Assembly (NCBI RefSeq): GCF_900115685.1
Contig: NZ_FOXJ01000004.1
Coordinates: forward strand, 270,975 to 334,974
DNA: 64,000 nucleotides
Direction: 5' to 3'
From: Variovorax sp. 770b2
GTDB lineage: Bacteria; Pseudomonadota; Gammaproteobacteria; Burkholderiales; Burkholderiaceae_C
Numbering within the stretch: the first letter of the stretch is position 1; every line of letters starts with the position of its first letter. Below, piece after piece: positions 24,681-32,204 of this stretch. Position numbers and translations under genes: made by a program. The notes under the pieces were generated by a model. That model was not told where the DNA came from, did not search any database, and saw only the letters and a list, made by a program, of their open reading frames with translations.

Positions 24681-26414
24681 TTATTCATTGGTGCAGGCCA
24701 CCACTTCTTCGAGCGAAGTGAGACCTTGCTTGACTTTCCCGAGGCCTGACTGGCGCAACGAACGCACGCCCTCGGCTTCGGATTGCTGCGCAATGTCGAG
24801 TGCGCTGCCATCGCGCAGGATGATTTCCTGGATGGCTTCAGTGATCGGCATCACCTGGTAGATGCCGACCCGGCCCTTGTAGCCGCCGCTGCATGCGGAG
24901 CACCCGACCGGGCGGTAAGGTTTCCACGTGCCGTCCAGTTCCGCGTCTTTGAATCCCGCATCGAGCAATGCTTCTCGCGGGATATCCACTGGCACACGGC
25001 ATACCGTGCAAAGCCGTCGCGCGAGACGCTGCGCGGTAATCAGGATCACGCTCGACGCGATGTTGAACGGCGCGATGCCCATGTTGCGCATCCGCGTGAG
25101 CGTGGTGGGCGCATCGTTGGTGTGCAGCGTCGAGAGCACCAGGTGGCCCGTTTGCGCGGCCTTGATCGAGATGTCGGCGGTTTCGAGGTCGCGGATTTCG
25201 CCGACCATGATGATGTCCGGATCTTGGCGCAGGAACGCGCGCAATGCGGTGGCGAAAGTGAGGCCGGCCCGTTCGTTGACATTGACCTGGTTGACGCCCG
25301 GCAGGTTGATTTCGGACGGATCTTCCGCCGTCGCGATGTTGACGCCTGGTTGATTCAACAGATTCAAACAGGTGTAGAGCGACACCGTCTTGCCCGAGCC
25401 CGTAGGCCCGGTGACGAGCACCATGCCGTAGGGTCGACCGATGGCATGAAGAAGGCGCTCTTTTTCGACGGCGTCGTAGCCGAGCGCATCGATACCCAGC
25501 CGTGCACTGCTCGGATCCAGGATCCGCACAACGATCTTTTCCCCGAACAGCGTGGGCAGCGTGCTCACGCGAAAGTCGATCACACGGTCCGGCCCGATCT
25601 TGAGCTTCATGCGGCCGTCCTGCGGCACGCGTTTTTCGGAAATGTCGAGCCGGGAGATGACCTTGATGCGGGACGCCAGCTTGTCCTTGATGACGGTGGG
25701 CGGACTGGCAATTTCGCGCAGTTCGCCGTCGACCCGGAAGCGCACGCGGTAGTGGTGCTCGTAGGGCTCGAAGTGAATGTCGGAGGCGCGCATGCTGACT
25801 GCGTCGAGCAGCATCTTGTGAAGAAAGCGCACGACGGGCGCGTCTTCGACTTCGGCGATGGCCTGTTCGCTGACTTCGCCCGCGGTTTCGGCGCTCACAT
25901 CGTCGAACTCGAACTCGGAGCCGACGATGCTGTTGATGGTCTCTGCCGCGCTCGCTGCGGCAGCTTCGATCATTCGCGAGAGCTTGTCGTACTCCGCGAT
26001 GACCCAGTCGACACCCATCTGGGATGCGAACTTGATCTTCTCGGCCGCTTGCTGATCCGAGGGGTCTGCTGTGGCAACAATGAGACGGTTGTTGCGCTTG
26101 CTGAGGACAACGATGCGGTACGCGTGGCACAGCTTCGGGTCGAGCAGATCCTTGGGGAGGCGCTGGTGATCGATGGCATCGAGATCGAGCAGCGGGGCGC
26201 CGAAGGCAGTGGAGAGCGTGTGCGCGAGGTCTGCGGCGGACACTGCACCCGTGCCGGTCAACTCTGCAATGAAGCTGGTACGGCCGCTCAGGGACTTCTG
26301 GTAGATGTCCTCTGCGATCTTTGCAGGCAGTTTGCCGGCCGAAACGAGAGCGCGCGCCAAACCCGGGAGGGCGATTTGCGAGAGTTCTTTAACTGGAAGT
26401 TCGGCAGCGGCCAT
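24681..26414 (-). CDS. pilB: Type IV pilus extension ATPase PilB
   Basis: A 577-residue GspE/PilB ATPase. The N-terminal MshEN domain covers about 1-150, Walker A is GPTGSGKT (about 329-336), the Walker B-region IIMVGEIRD follows, and a zinc tetracysteine is formed by CTVC and CSAC (about 467-509). It hydrolyses ATP to add pilins at the base of the fibre. It is the first gene of pilB–pilC–pilD–coaE. I see no convincing promoter in the 113 bases between it and the tRNA. Confidence 0.97.
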   Translation of the reverse strand: MAAAELPVKELSQIALPGLARALVSAGKLPAKIAEDIYQKSLSGRTSFIAELTGTGAVSAADLAHTLSTAFGAPLLDLDAIDHQRLPKDLLDPKLCHAYRIVVLSKRNNRLIVATADPSDQQAAEKIKFASQMGVDWVIAEYDKLSRMIEAAAASAAETINSIVGSEFEFDDVSAETAGEVSEQAIAEVEDAPVVRFLHKMLLDAVSMRASDIHFEPYEHHYRVRFRVDGELREIASPPTVIKDKLASRIKVISRLDISEKRVPQDGRMKLKIGPDRVIDFRVSTLPTLFGEKIVVRILDPSSARLGIDALGYDAVEKERLLHAIGRPYGMVLVTGPTGSGKTVSLYTCLNLLNQPGVNIATAEDPSEINLPGVNQVNVNERAGLTFATALRAFLRQDPDIIMVGEIRDLETADISIKAAQTGHLVLSTLHTNDAPTTLTRMRNMGIAPFNIASSVILITAQRLARRLCTVCRVPVDIPREALLDAGFKDAELDGTWKPYRPVGCSACSGGYKGRVGIYQVMPITEAIQEIILRDGSALDIAQQSEAEGVRSLRQSGLGKVKQGLTSLEEVVACTNE

Positions 26415-26527
26415 TCAGCGAATGCAAAAGATGTGAGAAAGTGCTTCACGATCATCGCTCATCGCCCCTGTGCTGTAAATCGCTACACAGCAACAGGCAT
26501 GGCCATTATTTGTGCCAGCCAAACGGC

Positions 26528-26604
26528 TGGTCGGGGTGAGAGGATTCGAACCTCCGGCCTCTACGTCCCGAACGTAGCGCTCTACCAGGCTAAGCTACAC
26601 CCCG
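26528..26604 (-). tRNA. tRNA-Pro (anticodon CGG)
   Basis: A full cloverleaf reads on the minus strand: acceptor CGGGGTG/CACCCCG, D arm with GCCTGGTAGAGC, anticodon stem CTACG/CGTAG around loop TTCGGGA, T arm GGAGG-TTCGAAT-CCTCT, discriminator A and an encoded CCA end. The anticodon CGG (26568-26570) decodes CCG. 77 bases. No integrase or duplicated 3' end is seen nearby. Confidence 0.97.
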
Positions 26605-26658
26605 ATTGGTTGCAAGAAAAAAGAAAGTCGTCCTAGATGCCAACTCTGGTGAGGTGTT

Positions 26659-27651
26659 TCAGGCACGTCGCTCAAGCAACTGAGCCGCCAATTGTAGCAA
26701 ACCGGCGGCATGCGAATTGGACGGAAAGTCGCGCAATGCATCGATTGCGCGTTTAGCTTCGGCAGCAGCAGCCGCTCGCGACGCATCCAGTGCGCCGGTT
26801 TCGCGGACGATCTCCACGATCTTGCCCAATTGGGCCGTGTCACCGGCCTCGATGGCCGCGCGCACCAGTCCGCTCTGGGCCGGGGTGCCGCGCTGCATGG
26901 CAAAAATCAGGGGGAGTGTGGTCTTGCCTTCGCGCAGGTCGTCGCCGACGTTCTTTCCTGTTTCCTGGGCGTCGCCAGCGTAGTCCAGAACATCGTCGAT
27001 CACCTGGAACGCAGTGCCGAGTGCCTGTCCGTAGGTGGCGCAGGCTTCCTCGACTTCGGGTGCGACGCCGGCCAGCACGGCTGCAAGCCGGGTGCTGGCC
27101 TCGAAAAGCTTGGCGGTCTTCGAGCGGATCACGCGCAGGTACGCAGCCTCGTCCAGCGATGCGTCATGCATGTTCATCAGCTGAAGCACCTCGCCCTCCG
27201 CGATCACGTTGGTCGCTTCGGCCAGGATTTCCATCACCCGGATGTTGTTTGCATCCAACATCATCTGGAATGCGCGCGAGTACAGGAAGTCGCCGACCAG
27301 CACGCTGGCCGGGTTGCCGAACGATTCATTGGCGGTCGCGCGCCCGCGTCGCAACGTTGATTCGTCGACCACGTCGTCGTGCAGCAAGGTGGCGGTGTGG
27401 ATGAACTCCACGACGGCCGCCAGGTTGAAGCGTTGTTCGCCCGTGTAACCCAATGCGCCCGACATCAGCAGCAGCAGTGCGGGCCGCAGGCGCTTGCCGC
27501 CGGCGGAGATGATGTATTGGGAGACTTGGCTGACCAGTGGCACGCCCGTGTCGAGGCGGCGCGCGATCACGCGGTCGACTTCGACCATGTCGCCGGCAAT
27601 CAGGTCCAGCACGGTGGCGGTGGGGGAGGTGTCGGCGGCGGGGACTGGCAA
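26659..27651 (-). CDS. ispB: Octaprenyl (polyprenyl) diphosphate synthase
   Basis: Long-chain trans-prenyltransferase that makes the ubiquinone side chain. Both aspartate-rich motifs are present (LLHDDVVD and IDDVLDY), plus GGKRLRPAL and GEVLQLMN. The start is uncertain. The frame is open to 27771, but that extension is Pro/Ala-rich, overlaps the rplU promoter and a minus-strand TATAAT, and lacks family similarity. A TTG at 27651 just before the conserved VLDLIAGDM region is my choice (330 residues); a GTG at 27612 is another option. It is divergent from rplU. Confidence 0.9.
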   Translation of the reverse strand: MPVPAADTSPTATVLDLIAGDMVEVDRVIARRLDTGVPLVSQVSQYIISAGGKRLRPALLLLMSGALGYTGEQRFNLAAVVEFIHTATLLHDDVVDESTLRRGRATANESFGNPASVLVGDFLYSRAFQMMLDANNIRVMEILAEATNVIAEGEVLQLMNMHDASLDEAAYLRVIRSKTAKLFEASTRLAAVLAGVAPEVEEACATYGQALGTAFQVIDDVLDYAGDAQETGKNVGDDLREGKTTLPLIFAMQRGTPAQSGLVRAAIEAGDTAQLGKIVEIVRETGALDASRAAAAAEAKRAIDALRDFPSNSHAAGLLQLAAQLLERRA

Positions 27652-27708
27652 AGCGGAGGCGCGGGGCGCTGCTGAAGATGAAGGCGGCCCAGGGGCCGGG
27701 AGGCGCAA

Positions 27709-27714
27709 ATTATA
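27709..27714 (-). promoter_or_regulatory. Candidate -10 box for ispB
   Basis: A perfect TATAAT on the minus strand, about 58 bases before the proposed ispB start; the -35 region is poor. Its presence argues against the longest ispB reading frame. Confidence 0.45.
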
Positions 27715-27778
27715 GGGAGCGTCACCCGCCCACTGGGGCTCGGGCGCGGCTATGGGTGTTGGTGGACACAAACCGCGC

Positions 27779-27784
27779 TATAAT
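27779..27784 (+). promoter_or_regulatory. -10 box of rplU–rpmA promoter
   Basis: A perfect TATAAT; a weak -35 (GTGTTG, 27756-27761) lies 17 bases upstream. The expected leader is about 45 bases and includes a short dyad around 27791-27812 before AGAGGT and the rplU ATG. A strong -10 suits a ribosomal protein operon. Confidence 0.7.
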
Positions 27785-27834
27785 CTTGGGCTCTGCGGAA
27801 TTCGCTGCGGAGACTCATTTCTAAGAGGTCTTAC

Positions 27835-28146
27835 ATGTACGCGGTCATAAAAACCGGCGGCAAGCAGTATCGCGTTGCTTCCGGCGAAAAAATTAAAGTA
27901 GAACAGATTGCTGCGGACGTAGGCCAGGAAATCGTGATCGACCAGGTTCTGGCCGTCGGAAACGGCGCTGAAATCAAGGTTGGCACGCCCCTGGTGTCCG
28001 GCGCAACGGTGACAGTCACGGTACTGTCGCACGGCAAGCACGACAAGGTCGGCATCTTCAAGATGCGCCGTCGCAAGCATTATCAGAAACGTCAAGGCCA
28101 TCGCCAGCAGTTCACCGAACTGCAAATCGGCGCGATCGCCGGCTAA
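27835..28146 (+). CDS. rplU: 50S ribosomal protein L21
   Basis: A 103-residue L21 of normal length. It starts MYAVIKTGGKQYRV and has KRRKHYQKRQGHRQ near the end, both highly conserved; it binds 23S rRNA. AAGAGGT lies 6-12 bases before the ATG. First gene of rplU–rpmA(–obgE). Confidence 0.99.
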   Translation: MYAVIKTGGKQYRVASGEKIKVEQIAADVGQEIVIDQVLAVGNGAEIKVGTPLVSGATVTVTVLSHGKHDKVGIFKMRRRKHYQKRQGHRQQFTELQIGAIAG

Positions 28147-28158
28147 GGAGCACATTCC

Positions 28159-28419
28159 ATGGCACAGAAAAAAGGCGGCGGCTCAACGCGAAACGGGCGC
28201 GATTCCAAGCCCAAGATGCTCGGCGTGAAGGCGTTCGGCGGCGAACTGATCAGCGCAGGCTCGATCATCGTGCGCCAGCGCGGCACCCAGTTCCACCCCG
28301 GCGTGAATGTCGGCGTGGGCAAGGACCACACGCTGTTCGCCCTGGTCGACGGCCACGTGTCGTTCGGCCACAAGGGTGCGCTCAACAAGCATATGGTCAA
28401 CGTGACCCCCGCGGCGTAA
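28159..28419 (+). CDS. rpmA: 50S ribosomal protein L27
   Basis: An 86-residue L27. It begins MAQKKGGGSTRNGRDSK with no cleavable extension. The N-terminal tail reaches the peptidyl-transferase centre. It lies 12 bases after rplU with AAGGAG upstream. The operon order rplU–rpmA–obgE is conserved. Confidence 0.99.
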   Translation: MAQKKGGGSTRNGRDSKPKMLGVKAFGGELISAGSIIVRQRGTQFHPGVNVGVGKDHTLFALVDGHVSFGHKGALNKHMVNVTPAA

Positions 28420-28446
28420 GCCTCGCGTCACTTCGATCAGCCCGAG

Positions 28447-28464
28447 GCCCCGCTTTGCCGGGGC
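28447..28464 (+). terminator. Weak hairpin between rpmA and obgE
   Basis: GCCCCG (28447-28452), 6-base loop, CGGGGC (28459-28464), followed by TTCTTCATTT rather than a clean T run. It may attenuate readthrough from the abundant ribosomal protein message into obgE. Confidence 0.5.
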
Positions 28465-28490
28465 TTCTTCATTTGTAAACTGGACATCCC

Positions 28491-29567
28491 ATGAAGTTCG
28501 TCGACGAAGCCTTCATCGACATCGCCGCCGGCGATGGCGGCAACGGCTGCGTGTCGTTCCGTCATGAGAAGTACAAGGAATTCGGCGGCCCCAACGGCGG
28601 CGACGGCGGCCGTGGCGGCCACGTCTTCGCGGTGGCCGACTCGAATCTGAACACGCTCGTCGATTTCCGCTATTCGCGCCGGCACGAAGCCAGGCGCGGC
28701 GAACACGGCATGGGCTCCGACATGTTCGGCGCCGCGGGCGACGACATCACGCTCAAGGTGCCGGTCGGCACGATCATCAGCGACGTCGAAACGGGCGAAG
28801 TGCTGTACGAACTGCTGACCGAAGGCGAGGTCATCACCATCGCCAAGGGCGGCGACGGCGGCTTCGGCAACATGCGCTTCAAGAGCGCCATCAACCGCGC
28901 ACCGCGCCAGAAGACGCCCGGCTGGCCCGGCGAAAAGAAGAGCCTGAAGCTCGAACTGAAGGTGCTTGCCGACGTCGGCCTGCTCGGCATGCCGAATGCG
29001 GGCAAGTCGACGCTGATCAGCGCCATCTCGAACGCGCGGCCGCGCATCGCGGACTATCCCTTCACCACCCTGCATCCGAATCTGGGCGTCGTGCGCGTCG
29101 GCCCGGAGCAAAGCTTCGTGGTGGCCGATCTGCCTGGGTTGATCGAAGGTGCGTCTGAAGGCGCCGGCCTCGGCCATCTCTTCCTGCGCCACCTGCAGCG
29201 CACCCGGCTGCTGCTGCATGTGATCGACATGGCGCCATTCGACGATGCCGTCGACCCGGTCGCCCAGGCCAAGGCCATCGTGGGCGAGCTGAAGAAATAC
29301 GACGCAACGCTGTACGACAAGCCGCGCTGGCTGGTGCTGAACAAGCTGGACATGGTGCCCGGCGACGAGCGCGCGGCGCTGGTGAAGGACTTCGTCAAGC
29401 GGCTGCGCTTCAAGGGCCCGGTGTTCGAGATATCGGCGCTCACGCGCGAGGGCTGCGAGCATCTGGTGCAAGCCGTCTACCAGCAGGTCAAGGCCCAGCA
29501 GGTGGCGGAGCAGGAGCCGGTCGAGGTCGATCCGCGCTTTGTCCAGCTGCCGCCCGATCCGGCCTGA
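28491..29567 (+). CDS. obgE: Obg-family GTPase ObgE/CgtA
   Basis: A 358-residue essential GTPase linked to late 50S assembly and stringent control. The glycine-rich Obg fold (about 1-158) includes GGNGGDGGRGG-type repeats. The G domain has GMPNAGKST (about 166-174), DLPGLIEGASEGAGLG and NKLDMVP. It has the normal length without a long C-terminal OCT domain. Confidence 0.98.
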   Translation: MKFVDEAFIDIAAGDGGNGCVSFRHEKYKEFGGPNGGDGGRGGHVFAVADSNLNTLVDFRYSRRHEARRGEHGMGSDMFGAAGDDITLKVPVGTIISDVETGEVLYELLTEGEVITIAKGGDGGFGNMRFKSAINRAPRQKTPGWPGEKKSLKLELKVLADVGLLGMPNAGKSTLISAISNARPRIADYPFTTLHPNLGVVRVGPEQSFVVADLPGLIEGASEGAGLGHLFLRHLQRTRLLLHVIDMAPFDDAVDPVAQAKAIVGELKKYDATLYDKPRWLVLNKLDMVPGDERAALVKDFVKRLRFKGPVFEISALTREGCEHLVQAVYQQVKAQQVAEQEPVEVDPRFVQLPPDPA

Positions 29568-29643
29568 GTGCGGCATGGCATCGAGATCGATGCGACTTCA
29601 CAGATAGCAAAATCAGCAGCATTCACGACCGCCACACGCCTCA

Positions 29644-30783
29644 ATGACCTCGAATTCCGGATCCACTGCCTTGCGGGATGCCCGCCGTATCGTCGTCAAG
29701 GTGGGCTCCAGCCTCGTGACCAACGAGGGGCGCGGTCTGGACGAGGCGGCCATCGGCGAGTGGTGCCGGCAGCTCGCGGCGCTGGTGCGCGAAGGACGCG
29801 AGGTCGTGATGGTGTCCAGCGGCGCCATTGCCGAAGGCATGAAGCGCCTTGGCTGGCGCACCCGCCCGCGCGAGATTCATGAGCTCCAGGCCGCTGCGGC
29901 CGTCGGGCAGATGGGCCTGGCCCAGATGTACGAGACCAAGCTGCGCGAGAACGAAATGGGCAGCGCCCAGGTCTTGCTGACCCACGCCGACCTGGCCGAC
30001 CGCGAGCGCTATCTCAATGCGCGCTCGACCCTCGTCACGCTGCTGCGCCTGGGCGTGGTGCCGGTCATCAACGAGAACGACACCGTCGTCAACGACGAGA
30101 TCAAGTTCGGCGACAACGACACGCTAGGCGCGCTCGTGGCCAATCTGGTCGAAGCCGACGCGTTGATCATCCTGACGGACCAGAAGGGCCTCTTCACAGC
30201 CGATCCGCGCAAGGACCCGGACGCCAGGTTCGTGCACGAAGCGGCGGCTGGCGACCCGGCGCTCGAGGCCATGGCGGGCGGCGCCGGCTCCAGCCTCGGA
30301 CGCGGCGGGATGATCACCAAGATCCTGGCCGCCAAGCGCGCGGCCGGCTCGGGCGCGTCGACCGTGATCGCCTGGGGCCGCGAGGCCGACGCCCTGCTGC
30401 GCCTGACGCGCGGCGAATCCATCGGCACGCTGCTGGTGGCGCAGACCGCCAAGCACCAGGCGCGCAAGCGCTGGATGGCCGACCACTTGCAGCTTCGCGG
30501 CGCCGTCATCGTCGATGCGGGTGCTGCGGCCAAGGTGCGCGCCGAAGGCAAGAGCCTGCTGCCCATCGGCATGACGGGCGTCTCTGGCGAGTTCTCGCGC
30601 GGCGACGTGATCGCGGTGCGCGATGCGCAAGGCATCGAACTGGCCCGGGGCCTGGCCAACTACTCGAGCGTGGAGGCGCGGCTGCTGTGCCGCAAGCCGT
30701 CCAGCGAGTTCGAGCGCCTGCTGGGCTACGTCGCGGAGCCGGAAATGGTCCATCGCGACAACATGGTGCTGATGCCCAGCTGA
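29644..30783 (+). CDS. proB: Glutamate 5-kinase
   Basis: A 379-residue ProB, the first step of proline synthesis (glutamate to glutamyl-5-phosphate). The amino acid kinase domain (about 12-255) has VVKVGSSLVTNEG, VSSGAIAEGM and NENDTVVNDEIKFGDND; the C-terminal PUA domain covers about 285-370. Proline feedback usually acts on the kinase domain. It is followed at once by a strong bidirectional hairpin. Confidence 0.98.
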   Translation: MTSNSGSTALRDARRIVVKVGSSLVTNEGRGLDEAAIGEWCRQLAALVREGREVVMVSSGAIAEGMKRLGWRTRPREIHELQAAAAVGQMGLAQMYETKLRENEMGSAQVLLTHADLADRERYLNARSTLVTLLRLGVVPVINENDTVVNDEIKFGDNDTLGALVANLVEADALIILTDQKGLFTADPRKDPDARFVHEAAAGDPALEAMAGGAGSSLGRGGMITKILAAKRAAGSGASTVIAWGREADALLRLTRGESIGTLLVAQTAKHQARKRWMADHLQLRGAVIVDAGAAAKVRAEGKSLLPIGMTGVSGEFSRGDVIAVRDAQGIELARGLANYSSVEARLLCRKPSSEFERLLGYVAEPEMVHRDNMVLMPS

Positions 30784-30803
30784 TCGGCAGATCGGCCAAA
30801 GAA

Positions 30804-30825
30804 AAACGGGGCCAAGGCCCCGTTT
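30804..30825. terminator. Bidirectional intrinsic terminator between proB and CNP1-like gene
   Basis: AAACGGGGCC (30804-30813), 2-base loop, GGCCCCGTTT (30816-30825): a 10-bp perfect stem with A/T flanks on both sides, placed between convergent genes. Confidence 0.85.
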
Positions 30826-30848
30826 CTTCATCTCGGCGTCGCCTTTGC

Positions 30849-31442
30849 CTATTGCACTTCGCGAACCGGATTGCGGATGTTCTGCACCATCTCCCCGACC
30901 GAGCTGCGCGGCGCGTTGCCACGGCAGATGCCTTGGTCGGACAGCGCCACCGTGTAGCGCGAATTCAGGTCGATGATGCGCTTCCATTCCTGCTTGGTCA
31001 CTTCCTGCCATGCGCCGTTGTTGTAGCGCGCATAGCTCTTCATCTCGGCGGTCGAGCAGCGCACGCCTTCGTAGAAGGCGTTGAGCGCGCCGCCGCTGCG
31101 GTTGCTGGCCACCACCACGTAGCGCACGATGCCGTCGGGCGTGATCGTGATCGTTCCCGGATCGATGCCGAACTTCAGGCTCATGTACGGTGGCATCGCG
31201 ATCGGCAGCAGGCGGCTTTCGCTGAAGGCCGGCGGCGGCGGGGCCGCGGATTCTTCCCATTCCTTGTCCGTCTCGGAACGCTTGGGTGCAGGGGCTGAAC
31301 CCACCTGCGCCCAGTCGGGGTTGTCGGTGTCGTACTTGCCTGTTCCGCAGCCGGCGAGGATGCCGAAGCAGGCGAGAAGAAGTACGCGCTCAGCGTGGCG
31401 TCGGAAAGAAGGGCGTGCTGTTGTTGGGAGAGGGAGGTTCAT
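30849..31442 (-). CDS. CNP1-like family lipoprotein
   Basis: A 197-residue protein with a lipoprotein signal: basic start, hydrophobic VLLLACFGILAGC, and lipobox LAGC with Cys about residue 30. The mature part matches the CNP1-like family as I recall it (PYMSLKFGIDPGTITITPDGIVRYV, NAFYEGVRC, NSRYTVALSDQGIC). The function of the family is unknown. The start at 31442 lies inside the 3' end of rppH (53-base overlap), so the two genes are coupled; longer in-frame starts would only translate rppH in another frame. Confidence 0.82.
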   Translation of the reverse strand: MNLPLPTTARPSFRRHAERVLLLACFGILAGCGTGKYDTDNPDWAQVGSAPAPKRSETDKEWEESAAPPPPAFSESRLLPIAMPPYMSLKFGIDPGTITITPDGIVRYVVVASNRSGGALNAFYEGVRCSTAEMKSYARYNNGAWQEVTKQEWKRIIDLNSRYTVALSDQGICRGNAPRSSVGEMVQNIRNPVREVQ

Positions 31443-32058
31443 CGCTCGCAGAAGGAATGTCGGGATGCGGATCGAAACTGCCGCCGGGCGGCAGGTCCAG
31501 ACCCGCGGGCGCTCCGGCGTCCAGCGGATGGCGCTCGAATTCTCGGGCGCGCACGTTGCTGCGCAGGAAGCGGTTGCGGAAATCCTGCCGAGGCAGGTAG
31601 CGAGCAAGCTCGGTGAGCGCCATCTCGTAGACGCCGCGCTTGAACTCGACGACGACATCGAGCGGCACCCAGTAGTCATGCCAGCGCCAGGCGTCGAATT
31701 CGGGATGGTCGGTTGCACGCAGGTTCAGATCCCAGTCGTGGCCGGTGAGTTGCAGCAAATACCAGATTTGTTTCTGGCCCTTGTAGTGGCCCCGTGCGTC
31801 ACGGCGGATGAACCGATCCGGCACCTCGTAGCGCAACCAGTCGCGGGTACGGGCCACGATGCGCACATGCTCCGGATGGAGCCCCACTTCCTCGTGCAGT
31901 TCCCGGAACATGGCTTGCTCGGGACTTTCGCCGCGGTCTATGCCGCCTTGCGGAAACTGCCAGGAATGCGTGCGTATGCGCTTGCCCCAGAAAACCTGGT
32001 TTCTCTGGTTGAGCAGGATGATGCCGACGTTGGGCCTGAAGCCGTCCCGGTCGAGCAT
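31390..32058 (-). CDS. rppH: RNA pyrophosphohydrolase RppH
   Basis: A Nudix enzyme of 222 residues that strips pyrophosphate from mRNA 5' ends and triggers decay. The start MLDRDGFRPNVGIIL, the complete Nudix box (about 38-60, GGIDRGESPEQAMFRELHEEVG) and YWVPLDVVVEFKR are typical. The C-terminus carries a Pro/Ser/Asp-rich tail (about 180-222) beyond the family core. ATG 32064 is also in frame, but 32058 gives the canonical start. Divergent from proS. Confidence 0.95.
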   Translation of the reverse strand: MLDRDGFRPNVGIILLNQRNQVFWGKRIRTHSWQFPQGGIDRGESPEQAMFRELHEEVGLHPEHVRIVARTRDWLRYEVPDRFIRRDARGHYKGQKQIWYLLQLTGHDWDLNLRATDHPEFDAWRWHDYWVPLDVVVEFKRGVYEMALTELARYLPRQDFRNRFLRSNVRAREFERHPLDAGAPAGLDLPPGGSFDPHPDIPSASDEPPSPNNSTPFFPTPR

Positions 32059-32204
32059 AATCAAACCCCAATTTTTGAACTGAGTCGATTATGCATGCCG
32101 GGTTGCCCTCGGCAAGCCGCGATGCCAGTCTCTCAGGGTCTCTCCGGGGGAGCAGTCCCCCACTTCCGAACCTCGAATTCAGCGATTCCATCACCACGAT
32201 CCCG

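Noticed and set aside
26415..26527. Sigma-54-like TGGCAC element upstream of pilB
   Set aside because: The GG to GC spacing is one base off and the -12 element is poor (ATGGC), so I do not call it.
26528..26604. tRNA-Pro as an integration site for a mobile element
   Set aside because: No integrase, no duplicated tRNA 3' end, and housekeeping genes on both sides.
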